The notes: a model not told the origin generated them from the sequence alone. A stretch of DNA of 36,254 bases from an uncultured Clostridia bacterium (GCA_934615235.1 CAKTTL010000022.1:1-36254); one strand, 5' to 3'; positions 7,536-16,638 are shown, numbered from the stretch's first letter. Translations and numbers: made by a program.

Positions 7536-9113
7536 ATGATCAAGCTGCTGATCGTGGACGACGAAATGCAGGCGCGGACGGGATTGAGGGACATGGTTCC
7601 GTGGGAAAGCCTGGGCGTCACGCTCTGCGGCGAAGCGGAGGATGCGGAAGCGGCCCTTCCCTTAATAGACGAATATCAGCCGGATATCCTGCTGACCGAC
7701 GTGCGGATGCATGCGATGGACGGCATTTCGCTGGCATGGGAGGCGCAGCAGCGCCTGCCGGATATTTCGATCGTGTTCATCAGCGCGTATATGGATACCA
7801 ACTATTTGCGAGAAGCGCTGCATCTGAACGCGGCGGATTATATCTCCAAGCCAATCCGAATTCAGGATGTAAAAAAGACGATCGGAAAAGTCGTGGAGGA
7901 TATTCAAAGCCGCCGCGCGTCGCAGGAGCAGCGCCGCCGGCTGGAGAAACTGGTGGAACAAAGCCGTCCGCTGCTGATTGAGCGGTTTTTGCATTCCTGG
8001 CTGGAAGGGCTTTTTTCAACGCGGGAGGAGCTGCTTCGTCAGGCGGCGGAATTGAACCTTTCTCTGGAGCAGCCCCTCGTTCCCGCGGTATTTCAGTATG
8101 ACGCGCGGTCGCCGCTGGAACCGCGGGCGTATAACGCCTATTGTCTGTGGCTGTCGGGCGAATTGCCGCGCTATTTTCCGGGGGCGCTGTTCTGCGCCCA
8201 TTATAACGAAGGCATCGCTTTCCTGCCTGAAACGATATGGCAGGAGGAAGAGCACTTTTCGGCCGCGCTGAACGAACTGCGCCGGGAGGCGAAGGCGAGC
8301 TACGGCGTGGAGCTGCTCATCGGCCTCGGCACGCCCCGAACCAACCTGCTGGAGATTCCGCAGGCGGTTCGCGAGGCGCGCTTCGCGCTGGAATCGTCTG
8401 ATTTCCAACACCGCGCGCAGCCGGAGACGTCGGCCGCGCCGTTCGCCCTTTATGTCGGCCTGGAAAAAGAAGCGCTCTGCGCTGAAGGTACGCCTTCCTT
8501 CCAGACGGACGAATTGGAAAAGCTGCTTTTGCAGGGGGACGGGCGCAAGATGGCGGAGTGGATTCGCCGGAATCTGTCCTCGGCCGCGGAAACCGACCGT
8601 CGCAAGCAAATCATGCTCCTCGCTCTCAGCCTCGATTTTGCGGCGCGCAAGCATGGGCTTTCCGGAATTGATGCGACGGGCATGTGCCGGCGCGCCGTGC
8701 TGCATACTTCGCTGCATACGCTGGAGCGGCAACTGACGGAGAGCGGCACGGAGGTCTGCCGCCAGCTGCTTGCAGCCAGAAACGACAGAATGTCCAGCGT
8801 GGCGCGCAGCGTGCAGCGCATTCTGGAGGAAAACTATCAGCGGCATCTGACGATTGAAAGCCTGTCCGAGCAGGTGCACTATTCGCCCGCCTATCTGAGC
8901 ATGCTGTATCATCAGCAAAGCGGCGAGACGATTGGCGAGGCGCTTTTGCGTATCCGCATGGACGAGGCGAAAAAACTGCTGGCGAATACGAACATGCTGA
9001 TTTCCGAAATCGCGCTGCAGACCGGTTATACGGATGTTTCGTATTTTTCGCGGATTTTCAAGCGTACGGCGGGCGTATCGCCCGCGGAATATCGAAAGAG
9101 GGCGCAGCCATGA
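7536..9113 (+). CDS. YesN-type response regulator with AraC DNA-binding domain
   Basis: The protein has 525 residues from ATG 7536, preceded by GGGAAGGGG; the frame opens slightly earlier at 7515. The receiver domain (1-120) has LLIVDDE with Asp8/Asp9, phospho-acceptor Asp55 in ILLTDVRM, and a conserved Lys in ISKPI. The middle 250 residues form the variable linker usual for YesN proteins. The last 100 residues hold the double helix-turn-helix (ILEENYQRHLTIESLSEQVH; ISEIALQTGYTDVSYFSRIF; GVSPAEYRK). It overlaps the kinase gene by four bases (ATGA) and is divergent from the importer operon at 2668-7338, its likely target. YesN of Bacillus subtilis is known to control pectin-related uptake; the ligand here is unknown. 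Confidence 0.92.
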   Translation: MIKLLIVDDEMQARTGLRDMVPWESLGVTLCGEAEDAEAALPLIDEYQPDILLTDVRMHAMDGISLAWEAQQRLPDISIVFISAYMDTNYLREALHLNAADYISKPIRIQDVKKTIGKVVEDIQSRRASQEQRRRLEKLVEQSRPLLIERFLHSWLEGLFSTREELLRQAAELNLSLEQPLVPAVFQYDARSPLEPRAYNAYCLWLSGELPRYFPGALFCAHYNEGIAFLPETIWQEEEHFSAALNELRREAKASYGVELLIGLGTPRTNLLEIPQAVREARFALESSDFQHRAQPETSAAPFALYVGLEKEALCAEGTPSFQTDELEKLLLQGDGRKMAEWIRRNLSSAAETDRRKQIMLLALSLDFAARKHGLSGIDATGMCRRAVLHTSLHTLERQLTESGTEVCRQLLAARNDRMSSVARSVQRILEENYQRHLTIESLSEQVHYSPAYLSMLYHQQSGETIGEALLRIRMDEAKKLLANTNMLISEIALQTGYTDVSYFSRIFKRTAGVSPAEYRKRAQP

Positions 9114-10819
9114 ATCGAGAACTGAAGCTTCGCGGGCCGCTGATTCTCTGTCTGTTTTTGCTGCTGGCGGGAATTATGCTGGTCGTTGCGCTGAACGGAT
9201 ATTTTACGCAGGCGAACGAAAACAATTACCGGCAGAGCCTTTCCAACGCGCTCGAGCAGGCGGCGCTCAACGTGAACGACCGGATGGGATCGGCCGTTTC
9301 CGCGATGCGCTATATGATGTACAGCAACGCGATGACGACGGCTGTCGCAATTCAGGAAGAAAACATCACCATGAGCTACCAGCTGCAGGAAATCAAAGAC
9401 CTGCGCGCGCTGGTTCAGTCTGCGCTGGCGGAAAAGGGCACGGTTCTGGTGCGCGTTTACATGAACAATTTCAAGCTCCTGACAAGAGAGGGAATCAACT
9501 TCTTCCCGCTGGACGAAGTTGAAAGTTTCCCCGCGTCCACAGGGGCGATGGAATGGCAGCCGCTGCATCGGGTTGCGACCAAGTTTTTCGATCAGGAGGT
9601 CATTTCGCTCCGGGCGGCGCTGACGAACCCTTACCGCTACGGCGAGATTGGGGTCGTGCTGGTGATCGACCAGACGCCGGAGCGCTATCAGGAAATTCTC
9701 GACGCGTTCGCGCTGCCGGATGATTCCGCCGCCATTGCGCTGACGGACGAATCGGGCGCGCCGTTTCTCATCGGCGGAACAGACCGGCCGGATGCTGCGC
9801 TGCTGACGCAGGCGGCCGTTGAAAAGCGTTCCTCAGGCGTTATCCGTTCTTCAGCGGGCGAGGAAATGGTTTATCTGAATATGCCGTTGGAATACGCGGG
9901 CTGGCGGCTTTGCCTTTACACGCCCAGAAGCAGCCTGTTGGCGGGCGACGGCGCGTTTCAGTCCTTTATGCCCTTCCTTTATATGGGCATTTTGCTGCTG
10001 GTGCTGCTTTTCTGCATGCTGCTGTTCGTGTTTGTTTATACACGGAAAATGCACCAGTATATCCGTCATGTGAATCAAACCATTCAGGCTACCGGCGACG
10101 TGCAGAACCACCGGCCCGCCGGCCTGAAGGATCTGTTCGATCTGGATGGGAACATCAGCGAGCTGCTGGAGACGATCGACACGCTGACAAAGCGCAACTA
10201 TGAAAGCCAGCTGCGGGAGCGGAGCGCAAACCTGCGCATGCTGCAGGCGCAGATTAACCCGCATTTTCTCTATAACACGCTGGATACCATTCACTGGATG
10301 TCGCTGCGGGAGAACGCTCCCGGCGTGGCGGAAATGCTGGAAAAGCTGGCGCAGTATTTCCGGCTGAGCCTGAGCCGTGGGCAGAGCATCGTGTCGTTTC
10401 AGACGGAGATCCAGATCACAAAAGCGTATCTCGAACTGTGCGGCTGCCATGCCGCGCGCCCGTTCGAAGTGGAATGGCAGATTGACGAAAGCTGCCTGAA
10501 CGCGGAAATCCCGAAAATGACGCTGCAGCCGTTGGTTGAAAACGCGCTGATCCACGGCGTTTACTGCCGCAAGGAGAAGGCGCCGGGGCAAATTATTATC
10601 ACGGCGCAGCGCCGGGACGCGCATATCGAACTGACGATTGCAAACGACGGCCCTCCGCTGGCGCAGGACGAGCCGATCGCGTTTTCCAGCTTTGGCCTGA
10701 CGAACGTGGAGGAACGGCTGGATCTTCTTTCCAAGGGCGATTATTCGATTGAACTGAAAAACTGGGGCAGCCGCGGCGTATGCGTGACGATTCAGCTGCC
10801 GTTCCTGCCGTTCGGTTAA
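9110..10819 (+). CDS. YesM-type sensor histidine kinase
   Basis: The protein has 569 residues and its ATG overlaps the stop of the response regulator. The first membrane segment is about 9-30 (LILCLFLLLAGIMLVVAL), followed by a roughly 260-residue outside sensor region, and the second is about 286-308. A HAMP-like stretch comes next. The His_kinase motif is QINPHFLYNTLD with the phosphorylated His at residue 385. The ATP-binding part has LQPLVENALIHG and a glycine-containing SSFGLTNVEERLDLL. It senses an extracellular signal, probably sugar or loaded binding protein, and phosphorylates the regulator at 7536-9113. A terminator about 200 bases downstream (11026-11063) probably ends the transcript. 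Confidence 0.92.
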   Translation: MNRELKLRGPLILCLFLLLAGIMLVVALNGYFTQANENNYRQSLSNALEQAALNVNDRMGSAVSAMRYMMYSNAMTTAVAIQEENITMSYQLQEIKDLRALVQSALAEKGTVLVRVYMNNFKLLTREGINFFPLDEVESFPASTGAMEWQPLHRVATKFFDQEVISLRAALTNPYRYGEIGVVLVIDQTPERYQEILDAFALPDDSAAIALTDESGAPFLIGGTDRPDAALLTQAAVEKRSSGVIRSSAGEEMVYLNMPLEYAGWRLCLYTPRSSLLAGDGAFQSFMPFLYMGILLLVLLFCMLLFVFVYTRKMHQYIRHVNQTIQATGDVQNHRPAGLKDLFDLDGNISELLETIDTLTKRNYESQLRERSANLRMLQAQINPHFLYNTLDTIHWMSLRENAPGVAEMLEKLAQYFRLSLSRGQSIVSFQTEIQITKAYLELCGCHAARPFEVEWQIDESCLNAEIPKMTLQPLVENALIHGVYCRKEKAPGQIIITAQRRDAHIELTIANDGPPLAQDEPIAFSSFGLTNVEERLDLLSKGDYSIELKNWGSRGVCVTIQLPFLPFG

Positions 10820-10836
10820 CCTCCGGGCTTTCTGTT

Positions 10837-11063
10837 TTTTCGCCGCAGGCGGCGAAAGGGAGAGCGGCGCGACGCGGAAGCTTCGCCTGCCGTGCGGCGG
10901 AAGAGGGACGCCGGCAGGCGCTGCATTGGAAATAAAGCGGTTTGCGGTGCAGCCTTGAGAGAACAGACCTCTGAGCGGAAGGAGAATACAGACGTTATAA
11001 ACGGGCAGGGCAAATTTTGCCCTGCCGCCCTGCGAAGGAATATTCCCTCGCGGGGCGTTTTTT
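10837..11063 (+). other. Gene-free structured segment between the two kinase genes, ending in a terminator
   Basis: The gap 10820-11278 holds no credible gene. Several stems lie in a row. TTTCGCC (10838-10844) pairs with GGCGAAA (10851-10857); on the minus strand this one is followed by six T. CGCCTGCCG (10884-10892) pairs with CGGCAGGCG (10912-10920), GCTGCA (10920-10925) with TGCAGC (10948-10953), and GGCAGGGCAAA (11004-11014) with TTTGCCCTGCC (11016-11026). A terminator follows. GCAGGGC (11005-11011) could alternatively pair with GCCCTGC (11027-11033), which is the left arm of the terminator. I recognise no known riboswitch class. It may be an attenuator leader of the next kinase gene, a small RNA, or only a long 3' UTR. 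Confidence 0.4.
11026..11063 (+). terminator. Intrinsic terminator upstream of the second kinase gene
   Basis: CGCCC-T-GCGA (11026-11035) pairs with TCGC-G-GGGCG (11048-11057), and an inner GGAAT/ATTCC stem (11037-11046) closes the hairpin. Six T follow (11058-11063). It would end the transcript of the first two-component operon, or act as an attenuator for the next one. Confidence 0.8.
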
Positions 11064-11073
11064 ATTTGGGGTG

Positions 11074-11156
11074 TATCTGAAAAATTCCTCGATTTAGCTC
11101 CCTCCTTGAATTGATGAAAAACCTGCTTGTGCTGCCGCCGCTTTCTTTTTCAGATA
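11074..11156. repeat. Widely spaced 11-base inverted repeat upstream of the second kinase gene
   Basis: TATCTGAAAAA (11074-11084) has an exact reverse complement at 11146-11156, 61 bases apart. No gene lies between them. It could form a long hairpin in the leader of the kinase gene at 11279 or be a pair of protein-binding half sites. Confidence 0.4.
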
Positions 11157-11278
11157 TAGCCTGGAATGAAACGATATTGCGTGAAAAGGAAAAAGCTCCC
11201 CTTATCGCGAATAGCAACGGAAAAGCGTTCTTTCCGCGGCGAAGCCGCCGCATCCCCAAAAGAGAAGGAGAATCGCCC

Positions 11279-12946
11279 ATGCGTGCAATGTCGCTGAAGA
11301 AAACGATTCTTGTGTTTATCAGCATTTACGTCGTCGTGTCGATGGCCGTGCTGAGCATGCTGCTGGCGATTCTCGCTTCCGCCGGACGGAAAACCGAGCT
11401 GCAGATGGCGATGCAGGCGCAGGAAATTACCGCGCGCATGCTCACGCGCAGCCTGGACGAATCGGTGAAGACGGCCGAAAGCATCGCCTGGAACGAGACG
11501 AGCCAGGGCTTCTGCGTTGGAAACGCCGCGCAGCGCAACGAAGAAAAGAAAACCGTCCGGATTCAGCTGGAACAGTTTCTCAACAGCAGCCCGTATTATT
11601 CGAACATCGTCCTCTATGCGATGGACGGGGCGTATATTTCCGTCGGGGAAGGGATGCGGGAAACGCCGATTCTGATGTATCAGCGGCTGGAGAAGGAGCT
11701 GGGCGTTTCGGCAATGCAGCGCACGAGCAAAATCAGCGCGCTGCACACCAACGAAAGCGCGGCGGAGGAAGAGAATCGCTTTTTCGAAATCGTTACGCCG
11801 GTTTATCTGCACGGCTCGAGCCGGTTTCACGTGCGGGGGCTTTTCGGCGTGATGATCGCGCGCGTCAATCTTTCCAGCCTGCTGGAGGAATGCAGCGCGG
11901 CGGAATATCCGATCGTTTTGACGGACAGCCGGGCGCAGGCGCCGGAGGACGCGGGCTCCGGGCTGATTCCCGCTTCGCTCGTGCGCGGCGGGATGTGGTC
12001 GATTCGCACCGAGTATACGCCCGCCTCCGGGCTTTCGCTGGAAAATCTTGGGCAGCGCATGGCCGTCACGGCTGTTCTGGCGATGCTGGCGCTCTTTTGC
12101 GTTTTCATGCTGATGCTCTATCGCGTCGTCGTCAACCCCATCGTGCAGCTGGCGAAGGATGTGCGCGTCGCGCCCATGCGCGAAATTGCGCCGCCGAAGG
12201 GATACGGCAGCCGTACCGAGCTTGTGCTGCTGGCGAACAGCGTGAACGAAATGGTGCGCTATATCCGCCGCATCAACCTGCAGGAAAAGCAGCACCTGCA
12301 GGAGCGGATAATTTTCATGCAGTCCCGCGTGAATCCGCATTTTCTGTATAACAACCTCGAATGTATCTGCGGCATGACGGCGATGAACAGCTATGAATCC
12401 ATCCGCTCGATGACGACCGACCTGGCCGATATTTACCGTTACTGCAACAAAGGCAGCATTTTTGTAACCCTGCGGGAGGAAATTGCCTGCCTGGAAAAGT
12501 TTATGAATATTTATGCGCAGCGATATACGGACGCATACCGCCTGGAAATCGACGTGCCCGAGGATTGCCGGAACTGCCGCGTGCCGCGGATGATCCTGCA
12601 GCCGCTGATGGAAAACAGCATTCAGCACGGCTTCCTCGAATGCAGGCGGGAGAAGGGGACGATCGCGCTGTCCGCCCGGCGGGAGGAAACGGGAGAACTC
12701 GTTATCGAAATGACGGACGACGGCGGAGGAATGAGCGAAGCGGCGCTTGCGCAGTGCAACGTGCGGGCCACGCTGGACGGCACGACGCAGGAGGGGCATC
12801 TGGGCGTGAACAACGTCAAGACGCGGCTTTCCATCCTCTATGGCGACGAGGGCGCGATCGCCTTCGAGCGGCGCAGTCCCGCGGGCCCGCGCGTAACGAT
12901 TCGAATTGCAAACGAAGTAAAAAAAGTGAAAAACTTCGAAAAATAG
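11279..12946 (+). CDS. Second YesM-type sensor histidine kinase
   Basis: The protein has 555 residues from ATG 11279, chosen because AGAAGGAG stands just upstream. The frame is open back to 11111, but the extra 56 residues look like shadow coding and carry no membrane segment. Membrane segments are at about 9-32 and 260-282, with an outside sensor region between them and a HAMP-like stretch after. His354 lies in RVNPHFLYNNLE. The ATP-binding part has LQPLMENSIQHGF, MTDDGGGMSEA and HLGVNNVKTRLSILYG. It is the first gene of a module that continues with two permeases, a binding protein and a response regulator. Its likely partner is therefore the regulator at 16639-17382 rather than the YesN protein upstream. 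Confidence 0.92.
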   Translation: MRAMSLKKTILVFISIYVVVSMAVLSMLLAILASAGRKTELQMAMQAQEITARMLTRSLDESVKTAESIAWNETSQGFCVGNAAQRNEEKKTVRIQLEQFLNSSPYYSNIVLYAMDGAYISVGEGMRETPILMYQRLEKELGVSAMQRTSKISALHTNESAAEEENRFFEIVTPVYLHGSSRFHVRGLFGVMIARVNLSSLLEECSAAEYPIVLTDSRAQAPEDAGSGLIPASLVRGGMWSIRTEYTPASGLSLENLGQRMAVTAVLAMLALFCVFMLMLYRVVVNPIVQLAKDVRVAPMREIAPPKGYGSRTELVLLANSVNEMVRYIRRINLQEKQHLQERIIFMQSRVNPHFLYNNLECICGMTAMNSYESIRSMTTDLADIYRYCNKGSIFVTLREEIACLEKFMNIYAQRYTDAYRLEIDVPEDCRNCRVPRMILQPLMENSIQHGFLECRREKGTIALSARREETGELVIEMTDDGGGMSEAALAQCNVRATLDGTTQEGHLGVNNVKTRLSILYGDEGAIAFERRSPAGPRVTIRIANEVKKVKNFEK

Positions 12947-12955
12947 ATGCAAGCA

Positions 12956-12980
12956 TTGTCAGGAATTCCCATGATATAAT
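12956..12980 (+). promoter_or_regulatory. Candidate extended -10 promoter for the second importer
   Basis: TATAAT at 12975-12980 is preceded by TG one base upstream (12972-12973), an extended -10. A TTGTCA at 12956-12961 is only 13 bases away, too close for a normal -35, so activity would rest on the extended element or an activator. It lies between the kinase stop (12946) and the permease start (13014) and would let the importer genes be induced separately from the kinase. Confidence 0.55.
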
Positions 12981-13013
12981 CGCATTGACAAAAACGAAGC
13001 GGGGTAATGCGAT

Positions 13014-13958
13014 GTGACGAAGCAAGGGAACCGTACCATGCCGGCAAGAAAAAAAGGACTGGGCAGACGGCTGGTTGCGGCGCGGTATATTTATCTGCTG
13101 CTTTTGCCCGGACTGGTGTATTATCTGATTTTTTGCTACATTCCCATGGGCGGCGTCGTGATGGCGTTTCAGAATTACAAGGCGCGCCTGGGCATTTTCG
13201 GAAGCCCCTGGGTGGGGCTGGATAATTTTCGCCGCATCTTTATCACGCCGCGCGCGACGGATGCGATTCTCAATACGCTGCGCATCAGTTTCTGCTCCAT
13301 CCTGTTTACTTTTCCCGAACCGATTATTCTGGCGCTTCTGATTAACGAGATGAAGGGCCGCCGCGTCAAGAAGATTTATCAAACGGTATACACGTTTCCG
13401 CATTTTCTTTCCTGGATCGTTATTTCTTCGATTCTCATCAATCTCCTTTCCACCAACGGCGCGGTCAACGGCATGCTGGAAAGGATGGGTCTTGCGCCCA
13501 GACCGTTCCTCTCCTCGAGCGCGCTTGCGCGCCCGCTTTTGTATGCCTCGGGCTGCTGGAAAGAAATGGGTTGGAGTTCGATCGTCTATCTGGCCGTGAT
13601 TTCCGGAATCGATCCGGCGCTTTACGAGGCGGCGATGATTGACGGCGCGAACCGCATACAGCGCGTTCAGTATATCACGCTCCCTGCGATGAAGGAAATC
13701 ATTATTATACTGCTCATTCTGGCCGTCGGCGGTGTGATGAATTCCAACTTCGATCAGGTTTACACGCTGCGCAACAACGTTACCCAGGCGGCGGTCGATA
13801 CCATCGACGTTTATGTTTACGATATCACCTTCGGCGGCAAGCCGAGCTATTCGTTCTCGACGGCTGTCGGGCTTTTCAAGGCTGTGATCAACTTTGCGCT
13901 GCTGTTTATGACGGAACGCTTTTCCAAGCTGGTTACCGGCCAGGGGATTTTCAGATAG
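13014..13958 (+). CDS. Carbohydrate ABC transporter permease, LplB type (second system)
   Basis: The protein has 314 residues if GTG 13014 is used; ATG 13038 (residue 9) is an alternative. Both have weak ribosome binding sites (GCGGGGT before the GTG). The N-terminal segment RYIYLLLLPGLVYYLIFCYI is followed by FQNYKARLGIFGSPWVGLDNF, typical of LplB-like permeases. The EAA loop is YEAAMIDGANRIQRVQYITL. Six membrane segments are expected. It pairs with the permease 12 bases downstream and the binding protein at 14981, and as usual for the class no ATPase is encoded nearby. Confidence 0.92.
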   Translation: MTKQGNRTMPARKKGLGRRLVAARYIYLLLLPGLVYYLIFCYIPMGGVVMAFQNYKARLGIFGSPWVGLDNFRRIFITPRATDAILNTLRISFCSILFTFPEPIILALLINEMKGRRVKKIYQTVYTFPHFLSWIVISSILINLLSTNGAVNGMLERMGLAPRPFLSSSALARPLLYASGCWKEMGWSSIVYLAVISGIDPALYEAAMIDGANRIQRVQYITLPAMKEIIIILLILAVGGVMNSNFDQVYTLRNNVTQAAVDTIDVYVYDITFGGKPSYSFSTAVGLFKAVINFALLFMTERFSKLVTGQGIFR

Positions 13959-13970
13959 GAGGGGAGAAAG

Positions 13971-14879
13971 ATGGTTCATGCGAAAAAAAGCTGGCGGGCC
14001 AACCGCGCAAACGGCGCGGACGTCGCCGTTTTCCTGGTGCTGACCGTGATCATGCTGGCCGTGTTCCTGCCCTTCTGGAATTGTTTCGTCACGTCTTTCC
14101 AGTCGCAGGCGGATTACAACAGGAACCCCATGGCGCTCTGGCCGCGCAGGTTTTCGCTGGAAAACTACAAGGCGGTTTTCACTGGCAATTCGATCCTTGT
14201 CGGTTATAAATCGACGCTGATCATTACCATCGGCACGACGATTTACGCGATGTTCCTCAACGCGACGATGGCGTTTTGCTTCTCGCGCACGCGGGAACAT
14301 TTCCCCGGCAAGACATTTTTCTTCGTGCTCATCCTGATCCCGATGTATATCGGCGGCGGGCTGGTGCCGACCTATCTGCTGATGAAAAACCTCAAGCTCA
14401 TCAACACCTACGCCGGCATCATTCTTATGAGCGGCGCGTCCACGTATAACATTATCATCATGAAAAACGGCTACGAGGAAATGCGCTCGCTTGAGGAGGC
14501 GGCCTGCATCGACGGCGCGAATGATATCCAGATGTTTGTGCGCATCCTACTGCCGCTGCAAAAGCCGCTGATGGCGACGTTTACGCTTTTCACCATGGTA
14601 GGCGCGTGGAACAGCTGGTACTGGCCGATGATCCTGCTCAACGACTTCGATAAGATGACGCTGCAGCAGATCCTGCGCAATATCGTCGTTACCGCGAGTG
14701 CGCGTACGACTTCGACGATGGCCAGCGCGTCCGGCGGCGTAGAGGCGGAGCGGCAGCTCTTCTCGCAGGGCATTAAAATGGCGAGCGTGTTCGTGACGAT
14801 GCTGCCCATCATGCTCGTTTATCCCTTCTTGCAGAAATACTTCGCCAAAGGCGTCATGGTCGGCGCGATCAAGATGTAA
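13971..14879 (+). CDS. Carbohydrate ABC transporter permease, LplC/YtcP type (second system)
   Basis: The protein has 302 residues from ATG 13971, preceded by AGGAGGGG. The first membrane segment is VAVFLVLTVIMLAVFLPFWN. The EAA loop is LEEAACIDGANDIQMFVRIL, and the protein ends YPFLQKYFAKGVMVGAIKM, close in style to its counterpart at 5508-6377. It forms the channel with the LplB-type partner. A small hairpin lies between it and the downstream binding-protein gene. Confidence 0.93.
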   Translation: MVHAKKSWRANRANGADVAVFLVLTVIMLAVFLPFWNCFVTSFQSQADYNRNPMALWPRRFSLENYKAVFTGNSILVGYKSTLIITIGTTIYAMFLNATMAFCFSRTREHFPGKTFFFVLILIPMYIGGGLVPTYLLMKNLKLINTYAGIILMSGASTYNIIIMKNGYEEMRSLEEAACIDGANDIQMFVRILLPLQKPLMATFTLFTMVGAWNSWYWPMILLNDFDKMTLQQILRNIVVTASARTTSTMASASGGVEAERQLFSQGIKMASVFVTMLPIMLVYPFLQKYFAKGVMVGAIKM

Positions 14880-14924
14880 AAGGGGCGGCTTCGCCGCGCC
14901 AAAAAGGCAAACCGTTCAGAACAT

Positions 14925-14943
14925 GCGCCGACTGCAGCGGCGC
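14925..14943 (+). other. Small hairpin before the second binding-protein gene
   Basis: GCGCCG (14925-14930) pairs with CGGCGC (14938-14943) around a seven-base loop. No T run follows, so it is not an ordinary terminator. With the strong hairpin at 16575-16610 it brackets the binding-protein gene and may set a processing or stability boundary. Confidence 0.45.
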
Positions 14944-14980
14944 GTGTCTGAATAAAAAAAACTCGGAGGGAATTGAAACC

Positions 14981-16558
14981 GTGAAAAAACTGATTGCTTT
15001 CCTGCTGTGCTGCGTAATGGTTTTCAGCGCGGCCGCCTGCGTGGCGGAATCTGCGTATGAGCCGCACGTCACCTACACCGGCAGCGGCTGGTGCCTGAGC
15101 TCGTCCGTCGACTATAAGGACGGCTTCTATGATTACTTCACCGAACGGTTCAACATGGACTTTATCCCGTATTTCACCGATCTGGATACCAACGACGAAA
15201 AGGTTTCCCTGCTGGTGAATACCGCTTCCATGCCCGACGGTCTGCTCTGGATGAGCTTCAGCTATGACAGCTATATCGAATGGGTTGATCAGGGCCTGCT
15301 TAAGCCCCTGCCCGAGGGCTGGGAAGAGAAATACCCGGACCTGTACCATAACCTGCAGATGACCGGCGTTCTGGATAAGATCACCATCGACGGCCAGGTG
15401 TATGTCATTCCGCACTCCGTGTGGAACAACTTCGTTGATATCTCGGTGCCGGTTGCGCATCATTATGTCTATTACCGCAAGGATTGGGCCAAGCAGCTGG
15501 GCTACGAGTTTGACGATACCGTTTCCATCACCGAGCTGCTCGAATTCTGCCGCAAGGCGATCGACGCAAACCTTGGCGAAACCGGCAAAACTGTCGGCCT
15601 GACGTCCGGCACGGATACCATGGCTGAAATCTTCTTCTATCCGCATGGCTATAACTATAAGCGTTTCAGCCGCACGGACGACGGCTATGTCTGGTCGCCC
15701 TCCATTGAGGGCTACACCGACGTGATCGCCGAAATGCGCGGCTATTATCAGGAAGGCGTGCTCGATCCGGATTACTATCTGGGGAACAGCATGGATAGCT
15801 TCTCCTCCGGCAACGCTGCGGCGTACTACTATCAGGGCGCGCCGTATTCCGCCACGGGCGTGTTCGAGAATTTCTATAACTCGCATCCCGCGCTGATCGC
15901 CGAACACGAGGAACTCCTCAAGGAAGACCCCGCCGCCTGGTTCTGGCAGACGAGCATCAACGACTACATCGGTCTTGCCGTGCTGACCGACAAGAACGAT
16001 ACGCCGTTCGCCACCGGATGCAGCAATTTCTGGTCCGCCACGATCTTTAACCCCGATCTGGACGACGAAACGTTCGATCGCATTCTTGCGCTGACCGACT
16101 GGCTCTCCGGCAAGGAAGGCGAAGTCGCCGTCCGCAACGGCATCCCGGAGGTCGACTGGAAATGGACGAACGACGAGCATACCGCTTTTGAACGCATCGC
16201 TAAGGAGGACGGCACGTTCGCTGATTATCCGTCTCATTCGATGCTGTGCAACTACGCGATGTGCGGCGACGAAATGTCCCTGCTCGATCCCGAAGTGCCG
16301 CAGGTGGTGCGCGATTTCGTGCCGCGTATGTACAAGATCAAGGAAAGCGGCACCATCGTTCCCAACGATGTGGATTACAGCTTCTTTGTTTCTGACTCCA
16401 AGAGCAACTATTCCGTGGATACGGTTGCAAAAATTACCGAACTGGTCGTGGACGGCAGCAAGGATATTGCGACCGAATGGGCGAACTTTATTGAAGAGAA
16501 CAAAGGCATGGTCGATCCGCTTTTGAAGGATCTGAACGCCGCGTTCTTTGGTAAGTAA
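14981..16558 (+). CDS. Carbohydrate ABC transporter solute-binding lipoprotein (second system)
   Basis: The protein has 525 residues with a GTG start at 14981, supported by CGGAGGG. The signal peptide MKKLIAFLLCCVMVFSAAAC gives a lipobox-like AAAC at Cys20; the residue at -3 is Ala rather than Leu, so lipidation is likely but not certain. The mature part fits large extracellular solute-binding proteins of the YtcQ group: YYRKDWAKQLGYEFDDT, YQEGVLDPDYYLGNSM, and a C-terminal stretch that ends WANFIEENKGMVDPLLKDLN. Aromatic residues are abundant, as expected for sugar stacking. Codon choice is strongly biased, which suggests high expression. Confidence 0.9.
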   Translation: MKKLIAFLLCCVMVFSAAACVAESAYEPHVTYTGSGWCLSSSVDYKDGFYDYFTERFNMDFIPYFTDLDTNDEKVSLLVNTASMPDGLLWMSFSYDSYIEWVDQGLLKPLPEGWEEKYPDLYHNLQMTGVLDKITIDGQVYVIPHSVWNNFVDISVPVAHHYVYYRKDWAKQLGYEFDDTVSITELLEFCRKAIDANLGETGKTVGLTSGTDTMAEIFFYPHGYNYKRFSRTDDGYVWSPSIEGYTDVIAEMRGYYQEGVLDPDYYLGNSMDSFSSGNAAAYYYQGAPYSATGVFENFYNSHPALIAEHEELLKEDPAAWFWQTSINDYIGLAVLTDKNDTPFATGCSNFWSATIFNPDLDDETFDRILALTDWLSGKEGEVAVRNGIPEVDWKWTNDEHTAFERIAKEDGTFADYPSHSMLCNYAMCGDEMSLLDPEVPQVVRDFVPRMYKIKESGTIVPNDVDYSFFVSDSKSNYSVDTVAKITELVVDGSKDIATEWANFIEENKGMVDPLLKDLNAAFFGK

Positions 16559-16574
16559 GCGAAAGCTGTTTCAT

Positions 16575-16610
16575 GCCGATACTGCCTGCGTTTCCGCAGG
16601 CAGTATCGGC
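16575..16610 (+). other. Perfect 16-bp intercistronic hairpin after the second binding-protein gene
   Basis: The arms 16575-16590 and 16595-16610 are exact reverse complements around a TTTC loop. The structure begins 16 bases after the binding-protein stop. No T run follows, so transcription probably continues into the regulator gene. A 3' protective role for the binding-protein message is likely. Confidence 0.75.
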
Positions 16611-16638
16611 GCATCTCTCGAAATGGGAGGCTGGAGGA

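Noticed and set aside
11111..11278. A 56-residue N-terminal extension of the second kinase
   Set aside because: AGAAGGAG stands directly before ATG 11279 and the membrane segment follows at once. The extension has no recognisable feature and includes the right arm of the inverted repeat.
11150..12952. A 600-residue minus-strand frame
   Set aside because: It is the shadow of the second sensor kinase, very rich in Arg and His, without a start signal.
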